NCBI GenBank assembly: GCA_017308135.1
Contig: JAFKFM010000009.1
Span: forward strand, 496,001-560,000
Direction: 5' to 3'
Length of the DNA: 64,000 nt
Source: Alphaproteobacteria bacterium
Lineage (GTDB): Bacteria > Pseudomonadota > Alphaproteobacteria > CACIAM-22H2
Position 1 is the stretch's first letter; every line of letters starts with the position of its first letter. Both the position numbers and the translations under genes were made by a program. Shown in pieces: positions 22,895-31,668 of the stretch. The notes below the pieces were generated by a model. It was not told where the DNA came from, did not search any database, and saw nothing but the letters and a program-made list of their open reading frames with translations.

Positions 22895-23926
22895 TTAAAT
22901 CGCGGCTTTGGCGGTGGCGACCAGGCGTTCGGCGTCGGCTTCCAGGCTGTTCCACGACGCGACGAGGCGCAAACGCTGCGTGCCCGGCCCGAACCAGCGA
23001 TAGACGTTGAAGCCCGCTTGCTCGATCGCGACGATCGCCGCCTCGGGCAGATCGACGAAAACCTCGTTGGCCTGCACGGGGTGCGCGAGCTTCGCCCCCG
23101 GCAACGCCGCAAGCCCGGCCCCCAGCTTCGCCGCGACCGCGTTCGATTGGCGCGCGAGGGCGAGCCACAAATCGCCGTCGAGATAACCCGCCATCTGGGC
23201 GGCGAGATAGCGATGCTTGGAGAACAGATGCCCCGCGCGCTTGCGCCGGAAGGCGAGCGTGGCCGCGAGCGCTTCGTCGAACACGACGATCGCTTCGACC
23301 GCGAGACAGCCGTTCTTGGTGCCGCCGAACGACAGGATGTCCACGCCCGCTTTCCATGTCGCTTCGGCGGGCGTGCAACCGCTTGCGACCAGCGCGTTGG
23401 CGAAGCGCGCGCCGTCGAGATGGACCTTCAGCCCGTGCTTGCGCGCGATGGCCGATAGCGCGGCGATTTCGGCCGGCGAATAGATCGTGCCGGCTTCCGT
23501 CGCGTTGGTGAGCGATACGGCGGCGGGCTGCACGTGATGCACCACGCCCGCCCCCGCCGCGTTCAACGCCGCGTCGAGATCGGCGGCGGCGATCTTGCCG
23601 TGTTCGCCGTCGAGCCCAACGAGCTTGGCGCCGCCGGTGTAGAATTCCGGCGCACCACATTCGTCTTCTTCGATGTGTGCGGCCGCGTGGCAATAGATCG
23701 AGCCCCAGACCGGCGTCATCGCGGCGAGCGACAGCGCGTTCGCCGCCGTGCCCGTCGATACGAGGAACACTTTCGCGGGCCGTTCGAAGATCGCGGCGAT
23801 TTTCGCTTCCACGTCGCGCGACAGCGCGTCGTTGCCATAGGGCATCGACGGGGCCGCGTTGGCGGCATTGATCGCCGCCATCACTTGCGGATGGACGGGC
23901 GCGGTGTTGTCGGACGCGAAATTCAC
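22895..23926 (-). CDS. ltaE: Low-specificity L-threonine aldolase
   Basis: 343 residues from a GTG whose G-T-G-A overlaps the upstream gene's stop. The start NFASDNTAPVHPQVMAAI, PLP-site features (FLVSTGTAANALSL, HLDGARFANALVASG) and the Schiff-base Lys in SFGGTKNGC are diagnostic of the beta-eliminating threonine aldolases that cleave L-threonine or L-allo-threonine to glycine and acetaldehyde. The C-terminal NVYRWFGPGTQRLRLVASWN closes the fold. It is the last gene of a two-gene minus-strand unit with a small membrane protein. Confidence 0.9.
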   Translation of the reverse strand: MNFASDNTAPVHPQVMAAINAANAAPSMPYGNDALSRDVEAKIAAIFERPAKVFLVSTGTAANALSLAAMTPVWGSIYCHAAAHIEEDECGAPEFYTGGAKLVGLDGEHGKIAAADLDAALNAAGAGVVHHVQPAAVSLTNATEAGTIYSPAEIAALSAIARKHGLKVHLDGARFANALVASGCTPAEATWKAGVDILSFGGTKNGCLAVEAIVVFDEALAATLAFRRKRAGHLFSKHRYLAAQMAGYLDGDLWLALARQSNAVAAKLGAGLAALPGAKLAHPVQANEVFVDLPEAAIVAIEQAGFNVYRWFGPGTQRLRLVASWNSLEADAERLVATAKAAI

Positions 23927-24264
23927 GGGCGGGCCCCCAGCAGAATGCGGCCGGTCACGCGCCCGGCTTTCGGGTCGATCACGACCAGAAACGGCGCGGC
24001 GTCCGGTGGGTTCACATGCACCACGATCTGATCGCCCGCCGCGAACGCGCCCGCGAGGACCGAGCCTTCGGGTGCGGAAATCGCGACATCGCCCCAGCTC
24101 AAACCCGCGATCGGCGGGCGGGGGGCGGGCGAAGATGTCGCGGCGACCGGCGTCTCCGGCGATGAAGGCTTGCCCACACCGCCGATAACCACATAAATCA
24201 GAAAGGCGAAGGCGGCGATGCAGAGCACGCCGAGGAAAATCACGATCGTCTTCAAGGCGCGCAT
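23923..24264 (-). CDS. Small single-pass membrane protein of unknown function
   Basis: 113 residues from MRALKTIVIFLG. One N-terminal membrane anchor (IVIFLGVLCIAAFAFLIYVV) is followed by a Pro/Ser-rich linker and a small beta-rich periplasmic domain (SWGDVAISAPEGSVLAG, DQIVVHVNPP, PFLVVIDPKAGRVTGRILLG). I do not recognise a function; similar small proteins sit next to rluD in other alphaproteobacteria. Its ATG overlaps the rluD ATG on the other strand (CATG at 24262-24265). It is translationally coupled to the threonine aldolase through a GTGA overlap. Confidence 0.72.
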   Translation of the reverse strand: MRALKTIVIFLGVLCIAAFAFLIYVVIGGVGKPSSPETPVAATSSPAPRPPIAGLSWGDVAISAPEGSVLAGAFAAGDQIVVHVNPPDAAPFLVVIDPKAGRVTGRILLGARP

Positions 24265-25213
24265 GTCGGAATCCAGCGTAATCGAGATCGGACCGGAATT
24301 GGCGGGAACGCGGCTGGATCGCGTGCTGGCCGACGGGTCGACCGCCGGCACTTCGCGCAGCCGCGTGAAGGCGTTGATCGAAGCGGGCCATGCCCGCATC
24401 GACGGCGCGACCGTACAAGACCCCTCCCGCAAGGTCAAAGCGGGCGAAACGGTGACGCTGGAAATCCCCGATCCGGTCGCTTCCAGCCAAGCGGCCGAGG
24501 AAATTCCGCTGAATGTCGTCTACGAGGACGCGCATCTGATCGTGATCGACAAGCCCGCCGGCCTGGTCGTGCACCCCGCTCCCGGCCATTCGGGCGGCAC
24601 GCTGGTCAATGCGCTGCTGGCGCATTGCAAAGGCTCGCTGTCGGGTATCGGCGGTGTGGAGCGCCCCGGGATCGTCCATCGGCTGGACAAGGATACGAGC
24701 GGCCTGATGGTCGCGGCGAAAACCGACGCGGCGCATCGCGATCTCGCCGCGCAATTCGCCGAACATTCGGTCGAGCGCGTTTACGCCGCCATCGTCAAGG
24801 GCGTGCCCCGCCCCGCCTCGGGCGAGATCGAGGGCAATATCGGCCGCAACCCGCGCGACCGGAAAAAAATGGCCGTCGTCAAAAGCGGCGGCAAGGAAGC
24901 GCTGACGCGCTATCGCACGCTCGAGATTTTGGCGAAAAGCAGGGCTGCGTTGATCGAATGCCGCTTGGCGACCGGCCGCACCCATCAAATCCGCGTGCAT
25001 CTCGCCTCGATCAACTGCCCGCTGCTGGGCGATCCGACTTATGCCCGCAAAGTCGCGGGCTTACCCGATTTCGGCCGGCAAGCGTTGGATGCGTTCACGC
25101 TGGGGTTCCGCCATCCGGAAAGCGGAGAAACCTTACGGTTCGTGCGGCCATACGCGCCGGATTTTCTACGGTATCTCGCACTTTTGCGCGGCCCTTCGCG
25201 CGTGCAAGAATAG
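24263..25213 (+). CDS. rluD: RluA-family pseudouridine synthase, RluD type (23S rRNA)
   Basis: 316 residues. An N-terminal S4-like RNA-binding domain (LAGTRLDRVLADGSTAGTSR, SRVKALIEAGHARIDG) is followed by the catalytic domain: VVYEDAHLIVIDKPAGLVVHP and GIVHRLDKDTSGLM with the catalytic Asp in HRLDKDTSG. The RTHQIRVHLA motif near the C-terminus completes the RluA family signature. With S4 plus this core it matches RluD, which modifies helix 69 of 23S rRNA. It is followed 45 bp later by rpoH in the same direction, a common alphaproteobacterial order. Confidence 0.92.
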   Translation: MSESSVIEIGPELAGTRLDRVLADGSTAGTSRSRVKALIEAGHARIDGATVQDPSRKVKAGETVTLEIPDPVASSQAAEEIPLNVVYEDAHLIVIDKPAGLVVHPAPGHSGGTLVNALLAHCKGSLSGIGGVERPGIVHRLDKDTSGLMVAAKTDAAHRDLAAQFAEHSVERVYAAIVKGVPRPASGEIEGNIGRNPRDRKKMAVVKSGGKEALTRYRTLEILAKSRAALIECRLATGRTHQIRVHLASINCPLLGDPTYARKVAGLPDFGRQALDAFTLGFRHPESGETLRFVRPYAPDFLRYLALLRGPSRVQE

Positions 25214-25258
25214 CGTCGCGCGGGGCGCTCGACCCCGCGCATCAGGAGCACAGCACAC

Positions 25259-26152
25259 GTGAAGTCGCGATTGCCCGCGCCGGACGGGAACCTGACGCGA
25301 TATCTGCAGGATATCCGCAAGTTCCCGCTGCTGGAGCCGGAAGAGGAATTCATGCTCGCCAAGCGTTGGCGGGAAACCGGTGATGCCGATGCGGCGCACC
25401 GGCTGGTGACCGCGCATCTGCGCTTGGTCGCGAAAATCGCCATGGGCTATCGCGGCTATGGCTTGCCGCTGTCCGAACTCGTGTCCGAAGGCAATGTCGG
25501 CATGATGCAGGCGGTCAAGCGCTTCGATCCCGATCGCGGCTTCCGCCTGTCGACCTATGCGATGTGGTGGATCCGCGCCGCGATCCAGGAATACATCCTG
25601 CACTCCTGGTCGCTGGTGAAGATGGGCACCACGGCCGCGCAGAAAAAGCTGTTCTTCAATCTGCGCCGGATGAAGGCGCAGATGCGCCAGCTCGACGAAG
25701 GCGATCTGCCGCCCGAAGCGGTCGAAAAGATCGCGACCCAGTTGGGCGTGCCCGAGCAAGACGTGGTGCAGATGAACCGGCGCCTCGCCGCCCCCGACAA
25801 TTCGCTGAATGCGCCCGTACGCAGCGACGGCGACGGGGACGGCGAATGGCAGGATTGGCTGGTGGACGAGACGGACAATCAAGAAGTCCGCCTCGCCGAG
25901 GACGAGGAAGGCAAGCGCCGTCAGGCTTTGCTCGACAGGGCGCTGGTGACGCTCAACGAGCGCGAGCGCGACATCCTGACCGAGCGGCGTTTGAAGGACG
26001 AGCCCGCCACACTCGAGGATCTCTCGCAGAAATTCGGCATCAGCCGCGAACGCGTGCGGCAGATCGAAGTGCGGGCGTTCGAAAAGCTTCAGCGCGCGGT
26101 GAAGCAGAACGTGCTGGACGAAGAAGGCGCGAAGGAAACGGCTTCGTCTTAG
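25259..26152 (+). CDS. rpoH: RNA polymerase heat-shock sigma factor (sigma-32)
   Basis: 297 residues from a GTG preceded by CAGGAGCACAGCACAC. Region 2 is intact (LVTAHLRLVAKIAMGYRGYG, RFDPDRGFRLSTYAMWWIRAAIQEYI with the sigma 2.3/2.4 tryptophans). The RpoH box QKKLFFNLRR, which distinguishes sigma-32 from sigma-70, is at residues 128-137. Region 4 contains LSQKFGISRERVRQIEVRAFEKL. The protein directs transcription of heat-shock genes. The stop codon overlaps that of the convergent DUF1244 gene by 4 bp. Confidence 0.95.
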   Translation: MKSRLPAPDGNLTRYLQDIRKFPLLEPEEEFMLAKRWRETGDADAAHRLVTAHLRLVAKIAMGYRGYGLPLSELVSEGNVGMMQAVKRFDPDRGFRLSTYAMWWIRAAIQEYILHSWSLVKMGTTAAQKKLFFNLRRMKAQMRQLDEGDLPPEAVEKIATQLGVPEQDVVQMNRRLAAPDNSLNAPVRSDGDGDGEWQDWLVDETDNQEVRLAEDEEGKRRQALLDRALVTLNERERDILTERRLKDEPATLEDLSQKFGISRERVRQIEVRAFEKLQRAVKQNVLDEEGAKETASS

Positions 26153-26442
26153 TGCTTCTGCGCGTCGGCGAATTTCGCCTTCTGGTCGCTCGACGCTTCC
26201 TTCTGGTGCTTGGCCTTCCATTCGTCATAGGGCATGCCGTAGACGATTTCGCGCGCCTGCGGATCGGTGAGTTCGACGCCCTTGTCCTTCGCCGCGGCGA
26301 GATACCATTTCGACAGGCAGTTGCGGCAGAACCCGGCCAGATTCATCAGGTCGATATTCTGCACGTCGGTGCGTTCGCGCAAATGCGCGACCAGACGGCG
26401 GAACGCGGCGGCTTCGAGTTCGGTGCGGGTTTTGTCGTCCAT
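26149..26442 (-). CDS. DUF1244 domain-containing protein
   Basis: 97 residues. The whole length matches the alphaproteobacterial/gammaproteobacterial DUF1244 family: FRRLVAHLRERTDVQNIDLM, then NLAGFCRNCLSKWYLAA with the conserved CRNC pair, then MPYDEWKAKHQKEA. The two Cys could bind metal, but the function of the family is unknown. It is soluble and helical. It overlaps the rpoH stop codon from the opposite strand. The ribosome site on the minus strand reads CAAGGAGACCCGCC. Confidence 0.9.
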   Translation of the reverse strand: MDDKTRTELEAAAFRRLVAHLRERTDVQNIDLMNLAGFCRNCLSKWYLAAAKDKGVELTDPQAREIVYGMPYDEWKAKHQKEASSDQKAKFADAQKH

Positions 26443-26477
26443 GGCGGGTCTCCTTGGTCCCTAATATAGGGTCGGGG

Positions 26478-27623
26478 TCACAGCCCCGCCACCGTGCCCG
26501 CGATCAAATCGTCCACGACCGCCGCCAGCGCTTGGGCCTTGTCCGCCCCGGCGGCCACGGCCTTGGCGTAAGCGCGGCGTTGGCGATGCGCCGACGTGCC
26601 GTCGCGCAGGATATTGCGGACGTTCTCGACTTCCGCGAGGCAGCCCAGACGCTCGGCATCGGCGCGCACCAGCGCGATCATTTCTTCGACGAGGTCCACG
26701 ACGGGCACGACCTTGCCCTTGCCGAAATCGACCAGGCCTTCGTCGGTGCCATAGCGCTGCGCGCGCCAGCGATTTTCCTTCACCAGCATATGCGGATAGA
26801 TGCGCCAGCGCTGGTTCGCGGTCTTCAAACGCCACAGCATGGAGATCAGCGACCGGTACAGCGCCGCGATCGAGATCGCGTGATCGAGCGACGTGCACAT
26901 ATCGGTCACGCGCATTTCCAATGTCGGGAAGCGCGCCGAGGGGCGGATGTCCCACCACAATTTCGACGCGTCGTCGATCAGCCCGGCGGCGACGAGCCGA
27001 TCGACTTGGCGGCGATATTCGCCCCAGCTTTCGAAATGATCGGGCAAGCCGGTGCGCGGAAGTTCGTTGAAAATGGCAACCCGATACGACGCGAGCCCCG
27101 TATCCTCGCCGCGCCAGAACGGCGACGATGTGGACAGCGCCAGAAGATGCGGCAGGAAATACCCGGCCTGATTCATCAGATCGACGCGCAATTCCTCGTC
27201 CGCGATACCGACATGGACATGCAGCCCGCAAATCACCAAGCGGCGGCCGACACCCTGAAGATCGCGCTCCAGCGCGCGATAGCGTTCGCGGTCGGTGGCA
27301 CCGATCCCGCGCCATTCGGCGAAAGGATGGGTCGACGCGGCGATGGGGGCGAGCCCATGCCGCGCGGCGACTTCCGCCACCGTCTTTCGCAACGTGACAA
27401 GCTGGGCGCGCGCATCGGCCACGCTGGTACACACGCGCGTCTGCACTTCGATCTGGGCGCGCAGGAATTCCGGTGACACTTGACCCGGCATGCCGCGCGC
27501 AGCCAGCGCCGTTTCGGTCTGCGCCACCAGATCGGCCGGCGGGTCACGCGCGATATCGCGCGTGACGGGATCGACCAGGAGATATTCCTCTTCGATCCCG
27601 ATGGTGAAATCCGGCGCGGTCAT
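26478..27623 (-). CDS. Carboxylate-amine ligase, glutamate-cysteine ligase type 2 (YbdK-like)
   Basis: 381 residues from MTAPDFTIGIEEEYLLVD, the standard start of the YbdK/GCS2 family. The ATP/Mg-binding and substrate motifs are SPEFLRAQIEVQTRVC, GLHVHVGIADEELRVDLMNQ and LWWDIRPSARFPTLEMRVTD. Family members ligate glutamate and cysteine weakly or make other amide bonds, so gamma-glutamylcysteine synthesis is not certain. Its start overlaps the stop of the N-formylglutamate amidohydrolase gene by 4 bp (ATGA), so the two are translated together and likely share a pathway. Confidence 0.88.
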   Translation of the reverse strand: MTAPDFTIGIEEEYLLVDPVTRDIARDPPADLVAQTETALAARGMPGQVSPEFLRAQIEVQTRVCTSVADARAQLVTLRKTVAEVAARHGLAPIAASTHPFAEWRGIGATDRERYRALERDLQGVGRRLVICGLHVHVGIADEELRVDLMNQAGYFLPHLLALSTSSPFWRGEDTGLASYRVAIFNELPRTGLPDHFESWGEYRRQVDRLVAAGLIDDASKLWWDIRPSARFPTLEMRVTDMCTSLDHAISIAALYRSLISMLWRLKTANQRWRIYPHMLVKENRWRAQRYGTDEGLVDFGKGKVVPVVDLVEEMIALVRADAERLGCLAEVENVRNILRDGTSAHRQRRAYAKAVAAGADKAQALAAVVDDLIAGTVAGL

Positions 27624-28420
27624 GCGTAGACCTGAATCCGATCGAGATCGGGCGCGGCCAGCGCCTGCGCCAGCGCATCGCCGAAAATCGCCGCCCATTT
27701 CGCCACACCGGTCGGCGTGTCGATCAAATCCTGGCGCAATTCGATCAGCGCATGCGGAATGCCGGCCAATTCGCAATGCGTGCGCATCGTGTAGCCGTGG
27801 CCGTCGCGCGCGTCGTAAGGCTGGTTGTCGCCGACCGCAACGCCCGGCTGCGCCGCGCACGCCTTCATCAACGGGACCGGCAAGCGCGGATCGGATTTCC
27901 ACAACACGCCGATATGCCAGGGCCGTTCGAACCCATTGAACACCGGCGTGCAGGAATGCATCGACAGCACGATCGGCACGCGGTCTTGATCGCGGTAGCG
28001 CCGGATCATCGCCGCGACGGCTTCATGATAGGGCGCATGAAGTGCGGCCAAGCGCTTGGCGCGCGCATCGTCGGGCAGGCCCAAATTGCCGGGGATCGGC
28101 GTGCCGTCCGACACTTCGGGCATGCAGGTGCGATCGTCGGGCCGCCGGTTGCAATCGACGACCAGGCGCGAATAGCCCGAATGGACCAAGGGGGCGTCGA
28201 AGCGCGCCGAAAGAATTCTGGCGACCGCTTCGGCGCCGATATCGAAGGCGATGTGCCGGTCCCATTCGGCGCGCGGCACACCCAGATCGCCCAGCGCTTT
28301 GGGCACGTCGCGGCGCGCGTGATCGCAGATCAGCAACAGATCGGCTTTGCCGTCCGGGTTGACGGTTTGGGCGGCGGGGGCGTCGTCGACGCCCAACAAA
28401 GGCGAAGAATCGAGGGACAT
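27620..28420 (-). CDS. N-formylglutamate amidohydrolase family protein
   Basis: 266 residues. The family core is clear: LLICDHARRDVPKALGDLGV, AFDIGAEAVARILSARFDAP, HSGYSRLVVDCNR and IVLSMHSCTPVFNG, followed by NQPYDARDGHGYTM and IPHALIELRQDLI, supplying the His/Glu metal ligands. In histidine degradation such enzymes hydrolyse N-formylglutamate, but no hut genes are present here. Many homologues sit beside YbdK-type ligases, as here with a 4-bp overlap, and probably hydrolyse another N-acyl amino acid. Confidence 0.88.
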   Translation of the reverse strand: MSLDSSPLLGVDDAPAAQTVNPDGKADLLLICDHARRDVPKALGDLGVPRAEWDRHIAFDIGAEAVARILSARFDAPLVHSGYSRLVVDCNRRPDDRTCMPEVSDGTPIPGNLGLPDDARAKRLAALHAPYHEAVAAMIRRYRDQDRVPIVLSMHSCTPVFNGFERPWHIGVLWKSDPRLPVPLMKACAAQPGVAVGDNQPYDARDGHGYTMRTHCELAGIPHALIELRQDLIDTPTGVAKWAAIFGDALAQALAAPDLDRIQVYA

Positions 28421-28483
28421 GGCGGAAAACGACTATAGCCGCTTTTGCGATTTCGCCGCCAAAACTGCTAACGTGGCTTCACG

Positions 28484-29719
28484 ATGAGTCCACAAGAACA
28501 ACTGCGCGCCCTGTTCAAGGCCGCGATCGACGCCGCCCAGCCCTCGCTCCGGGTCCCCGCCTTTCTGCCGCCCCGCCCCAAGGGCCGCGCGGTGGTGATC
28601 GGTGCCGGCAAAGCCTCCGCCGCCATGGCCAAGGCGGTCGAGGATCATTGGGACGCCGACATGTCCGGCCTGGTCGTCACGCGCTACGGCCATGGCGCGC
28701 CGTGCAAGAAGATCGAGATCGTCGAAGCCGCCCATCCCGTGCCCGACGCGGCGGGGATGAACGGGGCCGCGCGGATGCTCGACCGCGTGAAGGGCCTCGG
28801 CCCCGACGATCTGGTGCTGGCGCTGATTTCCGGCGGCGGTTCGGCGGTGTTGAGCTTGCCCGCCGCCCCCGTGACGCTCGAAGCGCTGCGTGAGCTGACG
28901 CAAGCCTTGCTGAAATCGGGCGCCAACATCGTCGAGATGAACACGGTGCGAAAGCATTTGTCCTCGATCGCCGGCGGGCGTTTGGCCCAGGCCGCCGCTC
29001 CGGCGCGCGTGCTGACGCTGGCGATATCGGACGTGCCCGGCGACGATCCCTCGACCATCGGCTCCGGCCCCACGGTCGCGGACCCGACGACGCTCGCCCA
29101 AGCGCGCGCCGTGCTGGCCAAATACAAGATCGATCCGCCGGCGGAAATCGCCGCGCGCTTGGCCGATCCGGCGTCGGAAACGCCCAAGCATTTGCCCAAT
29201 GCCGACTACAAGCTGATCGCCGCCCCGATCCAGTCGCTCGACGCGGCGGCGGCATTGGCGAAGACATTCGGCTATGCCGTGCATTCGCTCGGCCCCGATC
29301 TGGAAGGCGAAAGCCGCGACGTGGCGCGCGATCAGGCCGACCTCGTGCGCGCGATCCGTGCCGGCAAGGGCCCCGTACAAGCGCCCTGCGTCATCCTGTC
29401 GGGCGGCGAGACGACCGTGACGGTACGCGGCAAGGGCCGCGGCGGGCGCGACGCGGAATTCGCGCTGGGCCTCGCCGTCGCTCTCGACGGGATGAAGGGC
29501 GTCTATGCGATCGCGGGCGATACCGACGGAATCGACGGCACCGAGGACAATGCCGGCGCCATCGTCACGCCCGACACGTTGAAACGCGGGCCGGACGCCG
29601 CCGCCTATCTCGCCAATAACGATGCCTATACGTATTTCGCGAAACTCGGCGATCTGGTCGTAACCGGTCCGACGCATACGAACGTCAACGATTTTCGCGC
29701 TATACTGATCGAGAGATAA
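28484..29719 (+). CDS. Glycerate 2-kinase (type II, TtuD/GckA, DUF4147)
   Basis: 411 residues. The N-terminal DUF4147 domain has GRAVVIGAGKASAAMAKAVE, VVTRYGHGAPCKKIEIVEA and LALISGGGSAVLSLP, and the C-terminal MOFRL domain contains PCVILSGGETTVTVRGKGRGG and AGDTDGIDGTEDNAGAIV. These are the hallmarks of GckA/TtuD glycerate kinases, which form 2-phosphoglycerate from D-glycerate and ATP. It precedes pyruvate kinase by 7 bp, so the pair can carry glycerate carbon via 2-phosphoglycerate and PEP (enolase being elsewhere) to pyruvate. Confidence 0.9.
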   Translation: MSPQEQLRALFKAAIDAAQPSLRVPAFLPPRPKGRAVVIGAGKASAAMAKAVEDHWDADMSGLVVTRYGHGAPCKKIEIVEAAHPVPDAAGMNGAARMLDRVKGLGPDDLVLALISGGGSAVLSLPAAPVTLEALRELTQALLKSGANIVEMNTVRKHLSSIAGGRLAQAAAPARVLTLAISDVPGDDPSTIGSGPTVADPTTLAQARAVLAKYKIDPPAEIAARLADPASETPKHLPNADYKLIAAPIQSLDAAAALAKTFGYAVHSLGPDLEGESRDVARDQADLVRAIRAGKGPVQAPCVILSGGETTVTVRGKGRGGRDAEFALGLAVALDGMKGVYAIAGDTDGIDGTEDNAGAIVTPDTLKRGPDAAAYLANNDAYTYFAKLGDLVVTGPTHTNVNDFRAILIER

Positions 29720-29726
29720 GAACCGG

Positions 29727-31157
29727 ATGGGAAGGAAAACGGCTTTGCGCCGCAATTGTGCCACCAAGATCGTCGCCACGCTGGGCCCGGCCACGTCGGA
29801 CCCCGCGACAATCGAAGCCCTGTTCCGCGCGGGCGCGGATGTGTTCCGGCTGAATTTCAGCCACGGCGCACCCGAGGATCACCGCAAGCGTTACGATACG
29901 CTGCGCGACATCGAGAAGCGCACCGGACGGCCGGTCGCGATCCTCGCCGATCTGCAAGGGCCCAAGCTGCGCGTCGGCACGTTCAAGGACGGACCGGTCA
30001 AGTTGCAGAAGGGCCAAAAGTTCCGCTTCGAACTGGCCAAGGGCGACGGTAACGCGGATCGCGTGACGTTGCCCCATCCCGAGATTTTCGCGGCCCTGTC
30101 GCCTGGCCAGGATCTGCTGGTCGATGACGGGCGCGTGCGCTTGCGGGCGCTCGAAACCTCGCTGGAGCACGCGCTATGCGAGGTGATCGTCGCGGGCACG
30201 ATTTCCGACCGCAAGGGCGTGAACGTGCCCGGCACCGTGCTGCCGATTTCCGCGCTGACCGATAAGGATCGCCGCGATCTCGCCTTCGCGCTGGATCTGG
30301 GCGTGGATTGGGTCGCGCTGTCCTTCGTGCAGCGCCCCGACGATATCGCCGAGGCGAAGAAGATCATTCAAGGCCGCGCGGGCGTTTGCGCGAAGCTGGA
30401 GAAACCCTCCGCGATCGACCGGTTGGACGAGATCGTCGAACTGACCGACGCCGTGATGGTCGCGCGCGGCGATTTGGGTGTGGAAATGCCACCGGAGGAC
30501 GTGCCGACCTTGCAAAAGCGCATCGTGCGCAGCTGCCGGCGTTTCGGCCGCCCGGTGATCGTGGCCACGCAGATGCTGGATTCGATGATCCATGCGCCCA
30601 CCCCCACGCGCGCGGAAGCGTCGGACGTCGCCACCGCCGTCTATGACGGTGCCGACGCCGTGATGCTGTCGGCGGAAACCGCGTCGGGCGATTATCCGCT
30701 GGAAGCGGTCGAAATGATGGGCCGCATCATCGCGCGCGTCGAACGCGATCCTTCCTATCGCCCGATCATGGACGCCGATCACGCCAAGCCGGAAGCGACC
30801 GCGTCGGACGCGATCACGGCGGCGGCAGCGCAAGTCGCCGCGACGATCAAAGCGGCGGCGATCGTCACCTTCACCACGTCGGGTTCGACCACGCTGCGCG
30901 CGGCGCGCGAGCGGCCGGAAGCGCCGATCCTTTGCCTGACGCAAAATCAGCGCACGGCGCGCCGCATGGTGCTGTGCTGGGGCACGCATTGCGTGGAGTC
31001 GGAGGAATTTTCGGTGTTCGACCATATGGTCGAAAAGGCCGTCAGCGTGGCGCGCGAGGAAGGTTTCGCCGATCCCGGCCAGACCATCGCGATCACCGCC
31101 GGCGTGCCCTTCGGCACGCCGGGGGCGACCAATATTCTACGTATCGCGTGGGTGTGA
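29727..31157 (+). CDS. pyk: Pyruvate kinase
   Basis: 476 residues, full length. N-terminal KIVATLGPATSDPATIEALF and VFRLNFSHGAPEDH carry the substrate-site Arg and Asn-x-Ser. The barrel has CAKLEKPSAIDRLDEIVE, VMVARGDLGVEMPPEDVP (metal-binding Glu/Asp), the signature QMLDSMIHAPTPTRAEASDV, and SAETASGDYPLEAV. The C-terminal allosteric domain is present. It converts PEP and ADP to pyruvate and ATP in lower glycolysis. Tight linkage to glycerate kinase resembles the ttuD-pyk arrangement of glycerate and tartrate catabolic loci. Confidence 0.95.
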   Translation: MGRKTALRRNCATKIVATLGPATSDPATIEALFRAGADVFRLNFSHGAPEDHRKRYDTLRDIEKRTGRPVAILADLQGPKLRVGTFKDGPVKLQKGQKFRFELAKGDGNADRVTLPHPEIFAALSPGQDLLVDDGRVRLRALETSLEHALCEVIVAGTISDRKGVNVPGTVLPISALTDKDRRDLAFALDLGVDWVALSFVQRPDDIAEAKKIIQGRAGVCAKLEKPSAIDRLDEIVELTDAVMVARGDLGVEMPPEDVPTLQKRIVRSCRRFGRPVIVATQMLDSMIHAPTPTRAEASDVATAVYDGADAVMLSAETASGDYPLEAVEMMGRIIARVERDPSYRPIMDADHAKPEATASDAITAAAAQVAATIKAAAIVTFTTSGSTTLRAARERPEAPILCLTQNQRTARRMVLCWGTHCVESEEFSVFDHMVEKAVSVAREEGFADPGQTIAITAGVPFGTPGATNILRIAWV

Positions 31158-31170
31158 GCGTCGCTCTCGC

Positions 31171-31659
31171 TTAGGAAAGGTGCGCGCGCAGCATCCACGC
31201 GGTCTTGCCGTGTTCCTTCATGCGGCCGACCATCAGGTCGCCTGTTTCCGTATCGCCGACTTCCTCGACAATGCCTTGCGTTTCGCGCGCGAGGCGCGTC
31301 AGCGCTTCGTGATCGGCGACGAGTTCGGCGAGCATCTTCTCGGGCGGCAGGATCGAAGTCTGCTCTTCGATCACCGACAGCTTCTTGAATTGAGCGTAGG
31401 AGCCGGGGGCCGGTTCGCCGAGCGCGCGGATACGCTCGGCCAATTCGTCGATCGCGGCGGCGAGTTGGGCGTATTGCGCGCCGAACATCTCGTGCAGCTG
31501 GATGAATTGCGGGCCGGTCACGTTCCAGTGGAAGCCCTGCGTCTTCAGGTACAGGACATAGGTCGAGCCCAGAACCTTGCTCAACGCGGCAGCAACCGCC
31601 TTGCGCGAATTGTCCTTCAAGCCGATATCGACCTTCATTTTTCCATCTCCATCAGACAT
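31171..31659 (-). CDS. dps: Dps/ferritin-like DNA-binding stress protein
   Basis: 162 residues. The four-helix bundle is recognisable: LSKVLGSTYVLYLKTQGFHW carries the His of the inter-subunit ferroxidase site, and FIQLHEMFGAQYAQLAAAID (His plus Asp) and ELAERIRALGE complete it. Dps dodecamers oxidise and store iron and shield DNA from peroxide. The C-terminal DLMVGRMKEHGKTAWMLRAHL is typical. The start is preceded by an AAGGAG ribosome site sequestered in an inverted repeat (31669-31698). The gene is convergent with pyk with a 13-bp gap. Confidence 0.93.
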   Translation of the reverse strand: MSDGDGKMKVDIGLKDNSRKAVAAALSKVLGSTYVLYLKTQGFHWNVTGPQFIQLHEMFGAQYAQLAAAIDELAERIRALGEPAPGSYAQFKKLSVIEEQTSILPPEKMLAELVADHEALTRLARETQGIVEEVGDTETGDLMVGRMKEHGKTAWMLRAHLS

Positions 31660-31668
31660 TTAGAAATC

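Noticed and set aside
22895-25000. A 701-codon minus-strand frame covering threonine aldolase and the rluD antisense.
   Set aside because: Only the part up to 23926 matches threonine aldolase; the rest is antisense to rluD and low-complexity, and a GTG start with GTGA overlap fits better.
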